DNA from: Paenibacillus rhizophilus
GTDB taxonomy: Bacteria > Bacillota > Bacilli > Paenibacillales > Paenibacillaceae
Reading direction: 5' to 3'
DNA: 64,000 nucleotides
NCBI RefSeq assembly: GCF_003854965.1
Contig: NZ_RQPI01000001.1
Location: forward strand, 558,001 to 622,000
This document shows, piece after piece, positions 47,226-56,105 of this stretch; positions within the stretch are counted from its first letter, which is position 1; each line of letters begins with the position of its first letter. The position numbers and the translations under genes are program-made. The notes below the pieces were generated by a model that had not been told where the DNA came from, searched no databases, and worked only from the letters and a program-made list of their open reading frames with translations.

Positions 47226-48011
47226 ATGATTAAGGCATTGAAGTCGATTCATAATGCGCTGACAAGCTACTATCTGTTATTTTTAGTTATCGTTATTTGG
47301 GAGCTTGCTCCCAGACTTGGTTGGGTCAGTGCCGTTTTCGTCCCTCCTTTTTCCAGAGTTATTAAGGTTGGAGCGGATTTGGGCCTAGTAAATATTCTGC
47401 TGTATATTGCTATAAGTCTGAAAAGGGTATTTGTAGGCTTCTTACTGTCCACGTTCCTGGCCCTGCCTCTCGGATTTATACTGGCTGGCGCGCTGCCGTG
47501 GCTGGCCCGGTTCATTAAACCGTTCACCCTGTTTCTTTCCCAGATTCCGCCTTATATTCTCTTTCCCGTATTCGTCATTATTATCGGCATTGGGGAAGGG
47601 GGGATCTATACGGTGATCTTCTGGTCGTCCTTTTGGCCCATACTGTTCACGTCCATTGCCGGAATAAGCCAGGTTGATCCGCTTCTCGTTCGTGCAGCCA
47701 AAGCCATGAATGCCAGCCGTATTCAGATTTTTTTCAAGGTGGTGCTTCCGGCGGCTTTTCCAGCGATTATGACTGGCATGCGTACAGGTCTCACGATGAG
47801 CTTCTTCATGCTGATTGGCGCGGAGAGCATGGGTGCTGATAAAGGGCTGGGCTGGCTCATTCACAATGCACAGAGCATGGGATTCATCGAACGGATTTAT
47901 CTCGGGGCCGTGATCGTGGCTGCGGTCGGAGCGCTGCTGAATTTCATTCTGGATTTTCTGGAAGAGAATATCGTTGACTGGAAAGAGGTGGCGGAGGAAC
48001 AAACCGTCTAG
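47226..48011 (+). CDS. ABC importer permease (NitT/TauT/SsuC family), first
   Basis: A 261-residue, six-helix permease. The coupling motif EAA-like loop reads RAAKAMNASRIQIFFKVVLPAAFPAIMTGMRTGL, followed by MLIGAESMGADKGLGWLIHNAQS, both typical of SsuC/TauC permeases. The ATG lacks a good ribosome binding site. It is followed 38 bases later by a second, related permease, implying a heterodimeric channel. Confidence 0.9.
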   Translation: MIKALKSIHNALTSYYLLFLVIVIWELAPRLGWVSAVFVPPFSRVIKVGADLGLVNILLYIAISLKRVFVGFLLSTFLALPLGFILAGALPWLARFIKPFTLFLSQIPPYILFPVFVIIIGIGEGGIYTVIFWSSFWPILFTSIAGISQVDPLLVRAAKAMNASRIQIFFKVVLPAAFPAIMTGMRTGLTMSFFMLIGAESMGADKGLGWLIHNAQSMGFIERIYLGAVIVAAVGALLNFILDFLEENIVDWKEVAEEQTV

Positions 48012-48049
48012 CATCAGAAGACTTAATAGACAGAGAGGTAGCTAAACAC

Positions 48050-48826
48050 ATGAGCTCGTTCTGGTCAAATATAAGAAAAATTGGTTTTGGGAGCATTCCG
48101 ATTATTCTGTTCTTTATCTTCTGGGAAATCGGAGCCGGACTGGTGCCGGAAGGGGTAATTGCCCCGCCGTCAGAAGTTATTAAAAGTCTATGGACAGCGG
48201 CAACCTCCGATATGCTGTTTAAACAAACGGCGATTAGCCTGGGAAGAGTTGGCATGGGCTTCGCTCTTTCCATTCTCGTTGCCCTTCCGTTAGGTTTTAT
48301 ATTGGGAACATTTTTCCAATCTGCCGAGAAGCTGCTGCTGCCCTTTTTTCGGATGTGCGAGAAATTGAATCCATTTGCGATCATTCCTATATTTATGATC
48401 TTTTTCGGGATTGGCACAGCGGAGAAAGTGGTGGTTGTATTCTGGGCTACCCTATGGCCGCTGCTGTTCAATACTATGGCCGGAGCGAGAGCCGTCGACT
48501 ATTCGCTAATACGCGCAGCGAGGTCGATGGGCGCGACGAGACGGGAGCTTTTTCTCAAGGTAATCCTGCCGTATGCGCTGCCCAACATCTTCACCGGCGT
48601 TGAAATTGCGGCCCAATTATCCTTCTTCATGATTATCGCTTCGGAAGTCATCGGGGCCAGCACAGGACTGGGCTGGTATTATATCAGCGCCACAACAAAG
48701 TATCAACTGCCGCTAATGTACGGCATCATTCTCTATATTACGGTGTTGTCCATCTTTATCAATCTTTTATTTGGCAGGTTGAAGAAGCACTTTCTGGTAT
48801 GGAAAGAAGCGGTTCAAATTCATTAG
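48050..48826 (+). CDS. ABC importer permease (NitT/TauT/SsuC family), second
   Basis: A 258-residue six-helix permease related to its neighbour, with RAARSMGATRRELFLKVILPYALPNIFTGVEIA as coupling loop and VIGASTGLGWYYISAT. ATG lies 10 bases after GAGAGGT. With the upstream permease and downstream binding protein it forms an importer for an unidentified small anion or heterocycle. Confidence 0.9.
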   Translation: MSSFWSNIRKIGFGSIPIILFFIFWEIGAGLVPEGVIAPPSEVIKSLWTAATSDMLFKQTAISLGRVGMGFALSILVALPLGFILGTFFQSAEKLLLPFFRMCEKLNPFAIIPIFMIFFGIGTAEKVVVVFWATLWPLLFNTMAGARAVDYSLIRAARSMGATRRELFLKVILPYALPNIFTGVEIAAQLSFFMIIASEVIGASTGLGWYYISATTKYQLPLMYGIILYITVLSIFINLLFGRLKKHFLVWKEAVQIH

Positions 48827-48868
48827 GCGGTTCAAATTAAATTAAAAAACTCAGGAGGTCATTAGGAA

Positions 48869-49942
48869 ATGGCAAGCAAGAAGAAGACAAATCTCATTAT
48901 TATTGGTTCTTTGGCAGTAGTTGTTGCGGCAGGCATAGGGATCGGAACTTATTATGGAAGAACATCTGACACAATCCAAGGTGCGGCTGGCTTAAAAAAT
49001 CTCAAGGATGCAAATTATAATGCGGACTCCTCCGGTAAAAAGGTAATCACGTTAAAAACGGATACCAAATTGAACTGCTCCTCGACGCCTTGGGTTATTG
49101 CCGAGAAAAAAGGATTTTTCGCGGAGGAAGGTCTCGAAGTCAAATACACGGGCGAGTTGAAAACAGAACAGAAGCTTCCGGCCATTCTCAACGGAACCAA
49201 TGATATCGGAGCGACATTGCCCAATACATTGGCTACATATGTGGCTGGCGGTGCCAAGGTCAAGGCCGTTACGCTGGGCGAAGTGGACCCGCCGGATAGT
49301 GTAGATCCCAAATTCCGTCATATGCGGTATGTAACGAGCGAGTCATTTGCCGGCAAATCATTGAAAGAGTATGTCGAATCAAAAAAAGGAGCTAAAATTA
49401 CGGTCAGCGGGACTGCGCCAAACTGCAGCACCTTTATTTTCAATGAGATTTTTAGAAAAGAAGGATTAGACCCAAGCCAAATTCAATATGTCGCTTTTGA
49501 ATCGGATACGGCTGCCATTCAGGCCGTTCAACAAGGCAATCTCGATATCGCGGGCATTCACCCGCCTTTCTACAAGCTGGCTAATGATTCCAAGCTTACC
49601 GTGCTGGCAGACTCCCAAGATACGGGGCTAGGTGCGGCGTCAGGCGCTTCCGTTTATTACTTTACCGACAAATTTATTGAGGAGAACCCGGAAGCCGTAC
49701 AACGCTTCGTCAATGCCATCAAGAAAGCTCAAAATTGGATCAATGCGAATACGGACGAGTCCGTCAAGCTGACCGCCGAATATATCGGACAACCGGTAAA
49801 CGCCACCCATTATTACTTTACCGACAAGGGACTGCCAACTGAGCTCTTCCAGCCGTGGATTGACGATCTGGTTCAGTCCGGCACGCTGAAGAAGGACCAA
49901 GTCAAGATTGACGATATCGTCACTACGCAGTTCAGCAGCTAA
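48869..49942 (+). CDS. ABC importer substrate-binding protein (NMT1/THI5-like)
   Basis: A 357-residue binding protein with the NMT1-like core PWVIAEKKGFFAEEGLEVKYTGELKTEQKLPAILNGTNDIGATLPN and later VQQGNLDIAGIHPPFYKLAN. Unusually, the N-terminus KKKTNLIIIGSLAVVVAAGIGIGTYYG lacks a lipobox Cys, so it may be anchored by an uncleaved helix. Ligand unknown (HMP, purine-like, taurine or nitrate types possible). ATG follows AGGAGG. No ATPase gene is in the cluster. Confidence 0.88.
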   Translation: MASKKKTNLIIIGSLAVVVAAGIGIGTYYGRTSDTIQGAAGLKNLKDANYNADSSGKKVITLKTDTKLNCSSTPWVIAEKKGFFAEEGLEVKYTGELKTEQKLPAILNGTNDIGATLPNTLATYVAGGAKVKAVTLGEVDPPDSVDPKFRHMRYVTSESFAGKSLKEYVESKKGAKITVSGTAPNCSTFIFNEIFRKEGLDPSQIQYVAFESDTAAIQAVQQGNLDIAGIHPPFYKLANDSKLTVLADSQDTGLGAASGASVYYFTDKFIEENPEAVQRFVNAIKKAQNWINANTDESVKLTAEYIGQPVNATHYYFTDKGLPTELFQPWIDDLVQSGTLKKDQVKIDDIVTTQFSS

Positions 49943-50005
49943 ACCTTATTCAAGCCGTTCGCGATCTATCTGCGTTGCGGAACCCGAAATAAAATACTCT
50001 CATAT

Positions 50006-50053
50006 CGAAACGGCTTCGCCCTCCTGTAATAGGAAGGTGGAGCCGTTTCTTCA
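50006..50053 (+). terminator. Importer operon terminator
   Basis: Stem GAAACGGCTTCGCC / GGTGGAGCCGTTTC followed by TTC; loop about 16 bases. Confidence 0.75.
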
Positions 50054-50155
50054 TCATTGGATGATCCCGATTGGAAATATTTTGTCACGGGAATGTAAGA
50101 ACTATCCAATATAATGGAACAGGTACCCAATACATAGGGAAAAGGAGATAAGGAA

Positions 50156-50851
50156 ATGTCCATTTTACAGGCAAGCGGCCTGATCAAAAATTACGGCAAG
50201 GCGCCCAATGTAGTTCGGGCGCTTCGGGGAGTGGATCTGGATATACAGAATGGAGAATTTGCGGCTGTTGTCGGAACGTCCGGAAGTGGGAAGTCAACTT
50301 TGCTGCATCTGCTCGGGGGATTGGACCGGCCGACCGAAGGGAAAGTCTTGATCGGCGGCAAGGATATTTATGCGCTAAACGAAGACGAGCTGACCGTCTT
50401 CCGCAGACGGAATATCGGGTTCGTCTTCCAGCAGTACAATCTGGTGCCGGTTCTGAATGTATACGACAACATCGTTCTGCCCATTGAACTGGACGGCAAC
50501 CGTCCCGATGGGGAGTTTATTGCTCATATCGCTGAAACGCTTGGATTGGCGGCGCTGCTCCACCGCCTCCCGGGCCAGCTTTCCGGCGGCCAGCAGCAGA
50601 GGGTCGCGATTGCCAGGGCGCTTGCGGCCAAGCCTTCTTTTATCCTGGCGGACGAGCCGACCGGCAACCTGGACAGCGTCACGAGACAGGAAGTGATCGG
50701 TCTGCTGAAGGTCACCAGCCGGCAATTTAACCAGACGATGGTTATGATCACCCATAATGAGGAAATCGCCTTGATGGCCGACAGGGTGATTCGGATCGAA
50801 GACGGGCAGATTGCGGAAGGACGGGTTTATCATGTTTCGCAACAACACTAA
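50156..50851 (+). CDS. ABC transporter ATPase (MacB/LolD type)
   Basis: A 231-residue ATPase. Walker A GTSGSGKST, Q-loop VFQQYNLVPVLNVYDNIVLP, signature LSGGQQQRVAIARALA, Walker B FILADEPTGNLDS and switch His in MITHNEE. This type pairs with FtsX-like permeases in mechanotransmission or peptide-resistance transporters. It overlaps the permease gene by 20 bases, and a two-component system follows. Not the partner of the importer upstream, whose permeases need a different ATPase class. Confidence 0.93.
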   Translation: MSILQASGLIKNYGKAPNVVRALRGVDLDIQNGEFAAVVGTSGSGKSTLLHLLGGLDRPTEGKVLIGGKDIYALNEDELTVFRRRNIGFVFQQYNLVPVLNVYDNIVLPIELDGNRPDGEFIAHIAETLGLAALLHRLPGQLSGGQQQRVAIARALAAKPSFILADEPTGNLDSVTRQEVIGLLKVTSRQFNQTMVMITHNEEIALMADRVIRIEDGQIAEGRVYHVSQQH

Positions 50852-53327
50852 GACAGCCGTAAACAGGCTGGCAGCCGGTAGCATGAGAATGAGCCGCGCG
50901 AGAAACGGGGTTGTAGTGCTGGCTATTTTTTTGACAACATGGCTGATTACCTCTTTCTTCAGCATCGGGATGAGCGTTGCCAAATCGTTTGATCTGCAGG
51001 AGATTAAATTGGCCGGTACGAAGGCCCAAGCTGTGCTGAACGCGCCCACGGAAGACCAGCTGAAAAGAATGAGAAATCTCGATTATGTCAAGGCGGTCGG
51101 ACTTCAGACGGGAATTGGCGCTGCGGACGGAACTTCCGGAAACCCGGAGGAGGCGGTCCAAATGGTCTGGTATGATACCGCCGAATGGAACGATATGCGA
51201 ATGCCTGCCATTTCCGAATGGAAGGGAACCTATCCCGCTGCCCGGAATGAGATCGCCGTTCCGCTGGATTTGCTTCGGCAAATGGGCATCGACAAGCCCG
51301 AAATCGGGATGAGTGTTCCGCTAACATTTAATGTCGCTGCCGATGGAAAGCCGGTCCGGCATAATGAGACGTTTAAACTTACCGGATGGTTCAAAGATTA
51401 TTCGCAGCTTCGCCCCGGAGACGGAGGCAGTCTGCTTGTATCCGAGCCGTTTATGAAAGAGAGCGGGGCAGCGATTCAAACCTCCGGTACAGCTTCCATT
51501 TTATTTGCAAGTAAAGATACGGAACTACTTATAGAGAAGCTGCAACAGGATCTGGGGCTTCACCAAGGCCAGAAACTGAACGCTGTATCCAATAAAGAAA
51601 GCCTGGATAACGGCAGCATAGCGACGCTTACCGGTTATGGGGGATTAGTTCTGTTTATTATGCTTAGCGGCTATCTGCTGATTTATAATGTGCTGTACAT
51701 CTCGGTAGCGGGCGATGCTCGGTTCTATGGTCTGCTTAAAACAATCGGCGCCACGCGCCGGCAAATCCGGACCATGATCCGAAAGCAGGCGCTGAGGATG
51801 GCGCTGATCGGCATTCCAACGGGCTTAATCGCCGGAGCGGCAACTTCCTTCGGAATTGTGCCGATGGCCTTGAAGACGTTCGAATTGCCCGCCGGCGGTA
51901 GCCTATCGTTTCATCCGGTTATTTTTGTGGGAGCGGCTTTATTTGCCTTGATTACAACGATGGTCAGCTGTATCAAGCCAGCCAGGGTTGCCGGAAAAAT
52001 CTCGCCCATCGAAGCGGCCAAATACACCGGAATCACCCCCTCTTCAAAAGCGCGGAGCGGCAGCGGTGCTTCGAAGCTGCACCGGATGGCGCTGCGCAAC
52101 ATTTTCAGGATCAAAAAACGGGCGTTCGTTGTGTTTTTATCTCTATTTCTCGGCTTGACTACCTTTCTGATTATCAATACGCTGGTGCTCAGCATGAATC
52201 CGGAACATTTTGTCGCCGATTATATGTCTAATGATTTTGAACTGAGTAATCAGACAATGACACTGGGTTATGAAGGGGTGACGAAACAGGCGATTTCACC
52301 GAATATCGTTTCTGCGGCGAAGGCGCTTAAAGATGCGAGGGACGTAAGAATTACTTATGCCGAGCGGTCCACACTTGTCTATGATCCCAAGGTCTTCGGA
52401 GCCTATCTCGATAAATTTGCGCAGTCCTTTAATATTGAAAGGATTACGGATAGCCAGATCCATAATCAGCCGGAAATATTCTGGGCTGCCGTTATCGGGC
52501 TTGACCCTGCTTCTTTTCGCGAAGTCAACAAAAAACTGCCGAACCCTCTGGACGAGGACCGGTTCGAACGCGGGGAAATTGCCTTTTTGGATGGGGAGAT
52601 CGCCAGCTTTAAGGCCGGTGACCGCTTTCGGCTAAAGCTGAATAACGGAGCCGGGGGGGCTGAGAGAGAGTTGGAAATTGGTGGAACGGTATCCTTGCGA
52701 AGCCAAGTTCCTTATTACGGGATGGCCCCCACCGTGTACATCAGCCAAACCGCTTTGAAGCAAATGAAGAATGATCCAATCATTTACAAGCTGTCTATTA
52801 ACGCGGATCGGAAAGATTGGCCCGCCATAGCAGATCAAATCAAATCGCTGTCCGCCGGAAACGGCGATTTGAAATTGGAATCCAAAATGGACATGATGAA
52901 GCTTGTCCGATCGGCCAAGCTGGCCTTCTATATCCTCGGCGGGGGACTTTCGATGATTCTCGCTCTGATCGGCCTGCTCAATTTCATCAACATTACGGTT
53001 ACGGGCGTTTTGGCGAGAAAGGCCGAGCTGGCGGTACTGGAAAGCATAGGGATGACGCCAAGGCAGATTAACAAATTGCTGCTGTTCGAGGGAGCCTGGT
53101 ATGCCCTTATCTCCATCCTGCTTGTCACCGCGTTTGGGAATGCGCTGGGCTATGGCGCGTATCGCCTGTTCAGCCAAGAAGCGACGTATGCGGTTTATAC
53201 GTTCCCGGCCATTCCGCTGGCGGCGGTAATCTTACTAGTAGCCTTGGTTTGTCTGACTGCTCCGGTCCTCGCGTACCGGAAAGTCTGCCGTTCTCCGCTT
53301 GCCGAGCGTCTGCGCGAAGCCGCCTGA
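50832..53327 (+). CDS. FtsX-like ABC permease
   Basis: An 831-residue permease with an N-terminal helix (NGVVVLAIFLTTWLITSFFSIGM), two FtsX domains (helices near residues 270-400 and 690-820; GATRRQIRTMIRKQAL and GMTPRQINKLLLFEGAWYAL are FtsX linkers) and large extracellular segments between. Typical of antimicrobial-peptide sensing or resistance exporters. ATG 50832 is inside the ATPase gene end. Confidence 0.9.
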   Translation: MFRNNTKTAVNRLAAGSMRMSRARNGVVVLAIFLTTWLITSFFSIGMSVAKSFDLQEIKLAGTKAQAVLNAPTEDQLKRMRNLDYVKAVGLQTGIGAADGTSGNPEEAVQMVWYDTAEWNDMRMPAISEWKGTYPAARNEIAVPLDLLRQMGIDKPEIGMSVPLTFNVAADGKPVRHNETFKLTGWFKDYSQLRPGDGGSLLVSEPFMKESGAAIQTSGTASILFASKDTELLIEKLQQDLGLHQGQKLNAVSNKESLDNGSIATLTGYGGLVLFIMLSGYLLIYNVLYISVAGDARFYGLLKTIGATRRQIRTMIRKQALRMALIGIPTGLIAGAATSFGIVPMALKTFELPAGGSLSFHPVIFVGAALFALITTMVSCIKPARVAGKISPIEAAKYTGITPSSKARSGSGASKLHRMALRNIFRIKKRAFVVFLSLFLGLTTFLIINTLVLSMNPEHFVADYMSNDFELSNQTMTLGYEGVTKQAISPNIVSAAKALKDARDVRITYAERSTLVYDPKVFGAYLDKFAQSFNIERITDSQIHNQPEIFWAAVIGLDPASFREVNKKLPNPLDEDRFERGEIAFLDGEIASFKAGDRFRLKLNNGAGGAERELEIGGTVSLRSQVPYYGMAPTVYISQTALKQMKNDPIIYKLSINADRKDWPAIADQIKSLSAGNGDLKLESKMDMMKLVRSAKLAFYILGGGLSMILALIGLLNFINITVTGVLARKAELAVLESIGMTPRQINKLLLFEGAWYALISILLVTAFGNALGYGAYRLFSQEATYAVYTFPAIPLAAVILLVALVCLTAPVLAYRKVCRSPLAERLREAA

Positions 53328-53405
53328 TTATCATCTGGCAATGAGCGGCATGTCGCAGCAGGTCTCCTGCTGCCTTGATAAACTGAAGGCTGGGGAGTGA
53401 AATAG

Positions 53406-54092
53406 ATGACCACCATTTTGATCGTGGAAGATGACCGGCTGCTGCTTGAGGGGTTGTCCTATACACTGGAAAAAGAACATTACGAGGTGCTTGCAGCCGG
53501 CTCTTACAAAGAGGGCGTCGATTATCTACAATCACGCAACATTCATCTCGCCATTCTGGATATCCGATTGCCCGATGGCAGCGGTGCCGAATTGTGCAGA
53601 GAGATCCGCCGAAGCTCGGTCATTCCCGTTATCTTCCTCACAGCCAATGATACGGAGCCGGAAATCGTTGCGGGATTTGACCTTGGGGCGGATGATTATA
53701 TTGCCAAGCCATTCAGCATGGAGGTGCTTCTGCGGCGCTTAAAGGCCGTTCTGAGAAGAGCCGGAGACGATGAAGCCGGGCTGGAGCGTTCCTTTATGTA
53801 TAGAGACTTGAAGATCAACTTTAATAAAATGATGGTATATAAAAATGGAGAAGAGCTGAAGCTGACAACGACCGAGTTCCGGTTGATTGAAGCGCTCGCT
53901 CAGAACAGCGGGCAGGTCATGACCCGCGAGATGCTGCTGAACAGGCTGTGGGACCAGTCCGGGAATTTCGTTGATGAGAACACGCTCAGCGTCAATATCA
54001 AAAGGCTGCGGGACAAGCTTGAAGATGACCCCAAAAACTGCCGGTACATCAAAACGGTATTTGGCATCGGTTATACGTGGGGTGACGGATGA
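53406..54092 (+). CDS. Response regulator, OmpR family
   Basis: A 228-residue regulator. Receiver with acidic pocket VEDD, phosphoacceptor Asp52 in LAILDIRLPDG, Thr79 and Lys101 (DDYIAKPF). Winged-helix output domain LKLTTTEFRLIEALAQNSGQVMTREMLLNRLWD ... TLSVNIKRLRDKLEDD. It follows the ABC exporter and overlaps the kinase by 4 bases, so it likely activates the exporter genes. Confidence 0.94.
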   Translation: MTTILIVEDDRLLLEGLSYTLEKEHYEVLAAGSYKEGVDYLQSRNIHLAILDIRLPDGSGAELCREIRRSSVIPVIFLTANDTEPEIVAGFDLGADDYIAKPFSMEVLLRRLKAVLRRAGDDEAGLERSFMYRDLKINFNKMMVYKNGEELKLTTTEFRLIEALAQNSGQVMTREMLLNRLWDQSGNFVDENTLSVNIKRLRDKLEDDPKNCRYIKTVFGIGYTWGDG

Positions 54093-55141
54093 AAAAGAAT
54101 CCATTCCGGAGGTTGATTTTTCGCTGGACGTTTGTATTTGCATTGGTATCCGGCCTGCTTGTCACGCTGCTGCTCTGCTTCCGCCCGGAAACTCCGGTCC
54201 TGATTGGCAGCTTCGCATATCTAGCATGCACCGGCGCGATATTCGCGGGATTCATTTTCTCGGTCCGCCGGGAAATGGAAACCGTCCTTGAACAGCTTTC
54301 AGAAATGATCCAAGGCCTCATCTACCGGCGGGATAAAGAGATACTTTCCGTCACCGAAGACACGCTGCTGTCCAAGCTGCAAAGCCAAGTCATTCAGCTG
54401 ACGGGGATTTTATCCGTTCAGAAAGAACGGTATCTAAAAGAAAACAGGGAGATCAAATCGCTGATCTCGGACATCTCCCACCAGCTCAAGACGCCTCTCG
54501 CCAATCTCGCCATGTACAGCAGCTTGCTCGACGACCCCGAAATATCTCCAGATAAACGTCCGGAGTTTACCCGGCGCCTGAAGAGCCAGACCGACAAGCT
54601 GGCGTGGCTGCTGGACAGCCTGATTAAATTATCGCGATTGGAATCCGGAATTATCTCTATCGAGACGGAAGCAAAAGACCTCGGCAATACGGTGCTTGCC
54701 GCCATTAAGCAGGCGTTTCCGGCAGCTGAGAATAAGAACGTAACGATCGAATGGAGGGGCGGACAGGGACTTGTGCTTCCCCATGACGCTAAATGGACGA
54801 CTGAAGCCATCTATAACGTGATCGATAACGCGATAAAATACACCGATACAGGCGGTAATATTATCATTACGCTCACAGGCTATGATCTGTTTGCCAGGAT
54901 CGACATAGCGGATAACGGGCAGGGGATTCTGCCCGAAGAGCTAAACGACATATTCAAACGTTTCCATCGCGGGACAAACGCTAGGGAGGCGGAAGGCGTC
55001 GGACTTGGATTATATTTGACCCGCAAAATAATCACCGGACAGGGCGGATACATTAAAACCGCATCCGAGCCGGGCAGCGGCAGCACCTTCTCGCTGTTCC
55101 TTCCGCTGGACGGGCTCCGGGTGAATTCAAGCCAGCACTAA
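54089..55141 (+). CDS. Sensor histidine kinase (intramembrane-sensing type)
   Basis: A 350-residue kinase. Two N-terminal helices (FVFALVSGLLVTLLLCF and VLIGSFAYLACTGAIFAGFIFSV) are separated by a very short loop. Then the H-box SDISHQLKTPLANLAMYSSLL (His131), N-box NVIDNAIKYT, and G-boxes IADNGQGILP and GVGLGLYLTRKII. The lack of an extracellular domain is typical of kinases that sense through the ABC exporter. Confidence 0.93.
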   Translation: MKKNPFRRLIFRWTFVFALVSGLLVTLLLCFRPETPVLIGSFAYLACTGAIFAGFIFSVRREMETVLEQLSEMIQGLIYRRDKEILSVTEDTLLSKLQSQVIQLTGILSVQKERYLKENREIKSLISDISHQLKTPLANLAMYSSLLDDPEISPDKRPEFTRRLKSQTDKLAWLLDSLIKLSRLESGIISIETEAKDLGNTVLAAIKQAFPAAENKNVTIEWRGGQGLVLPHDAKWTTEAIYNVIDNAIKYTDTGGNIIITLTGYDLFARIDIADNGQGILPEELNDIFKRFHRGTNAREAEGVGLGLYLTRKIITGQGGYIKTASEPGSGSTFSLFLPLDGLRVNSSQH

Positions 55142-55162
55142 TAGTATAAAAAATATCGATTA

Positions 55163-55198
55163 AGCCGCTCTCCTGGTGAGGGCGGTTGTCTTTTTTTA
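55163..55198 (+). terminator. Terminator after the ABC-TCS operon
   Basis: Stem GCCGCTCTC / GTGAGGGCGG(T) followed by TGTCTTTTTTT. Confidence 0.85.
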
Positions 55199-55206
55199 AA
55201 AGGGTA

Positions 55207-55243
55207 TTGCAATATCTATAATACCGAGTATAATACTTGGTAT
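55207..55243 (+). promoter_or_regulatory. Promoter with a palindromic operator on the -10
   Basis: TTGCAA (55207) - 16 bases - TATAAT (55229-55234). The 23-base palindrome ATACCGAGTAT-A-ATACTTGGTAT (55221-55243, one mismatch) is centred on the -10. The regulator is not identifiable here. Confidence 0.65.
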
Positions 55244-55267
55244 AAAGAAAAACGAGGAGATGTAGAG

Positions 55268-55585
55268 ATGTCTGTCGATGATTATCTGGACCTTTATAAT
55301 TATGCTAAACAAATTGGCGATGCCCAGTGGCAGGCCGAACTCATCCAAACCTTGAAAGAACTGAAGAGCATGACGGAAGCGGAAATTCGTGAACAGAAGA
55401 TTAAAGAGATGTGGAACCGTTTTGACGATATCAATGTGATCTTACTGGAACTGTTCGAGAAGCTGAGAAACGGCGGCAGCGATATTCAGGCGAGGGCTTG
55501 GAAAGAGCGGGTCTGGGAACTTAAACTGGAGAGAATCTCTTTGGCTAAAAAACTTCAGGACAAATATATTCATGTGCGTCACTAA
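55268..55585 (+). CDS. Hypothetical helical protein, 105 residues
   Basis: A small, highly charged, predicted all-helical cytoplasmic protein (YDLYNYAKQIGDAQWQAELIQTLKELKSM-like first helix, then long helices around EIREQKIKEMWNRFDDINVILLELFEKL and RAWKERVWELKLERISLAKKLQDKY). No family was recognised. ATG follows GAGGAGATG. Its promoter carries a strong palindrome, so expression is regulated. Confidence 0.72.
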   Translation: MSVDDYLDLYNYAKQIGDAQWQAELIQTLKELKSMTEAEIREQKIKEMWNRFDDINVILLELFEKLRNGGSDIQARAWKERVWELKLERISLAKKLQDKYIHVRH

Positions 55586-55662
55586 AACAGAGAAAGCCTA
55601 AAAAAGGGCATAAAAAAAGGCATGCAGTTGTCTGCTCTGCCAAGACCGTTTAGTTGAAACAA

Positions 55663-55878
55663 TTATTTTGACATAGGCATGGCTTCACGCATCATAGTCA
55701 TACACATTGTCATCATTTCATCGCAGTCTTGCATTTTCTGCATCATCATTTCCATGTCCATGGATTCCATGCCGTCCATCTTCGACATCTTTTCCATGCA
55801 CATTTTCATGCATTTCATCTTGGCCATCATGTCTTCCATACACATCGTCATCATCATTTCCATACACATACTTTCCAT
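55663..55878 (-). CDS. Extremely Met- and Cys-rich microprotein (71 residues)
   Basis: Of 71 residues, 31 are Met and 6 are Cys; the rest are almost only Glu, Asp, Lys, Ser, Thr and Gln. There is no Ile, Leu, Val, His, Asn or aromatic residue. The start is EMMMTMCMEDMMAK-like and the end REAMPMSK. The Met residues recur every 2-4 positions, fitting a helix lined with thioethers, as in Cu(I)/Ag(I)-binding sequences. ATG lies about 6 bases after GAGGTGGAG, an excellent ribosome binding site, and the frame ends in TAA. No named family was recognised. The opposite strand reads as a His-rich frame because CAT is the complement of ATG. Confidence 0.8.
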   Translation of the reverse strand: MESMCMEMMMTMCMEDMMAKMKCMKMCMEKMSKMDGMESMDMEMMMQKMQDCDEMMTMCMTMMREAMPMSK

Positions 55879-56050
55879 TATTACTCCACCTCTCTATTAA
55901 TTAGTTTACTTGACTCCTTTAAATTACTATATTTTTCCGTTGGTTTCAACGCTTAAGCAACAATATCGACATAAAATTTTTCTATAGTATGACATAATTA
56001 TGTATATTCCTACCATTGTCATGCTATTAATCCGAATACTTTATATTAAA

Positions 56051-56096
56051 TGACGCCCTTTAAATCCCGAATGGGAAGTAAAAGGGCGTCATTTTT
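56051..56096. terminator. Bidirectional terminator
   Basis: Stem TGACGCCCTTT / AAAGGGCGTCA, T-run on the plus side and T-rich on the minus side. It ends the HxlR gene. Confidence 0.85.
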
Positions 56097-56105
56097 GTCT
56101 GCGGG

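Noticed and set aside
55729..55956. Plus-strand His-rich frame opposite the Met-rich gene
   Set aside because: Its His residues are simply the complement of the Met codons (CAT/ATG). It has no ribosome binding site and runs past the repeat region into ordinary AT-rich sequence.
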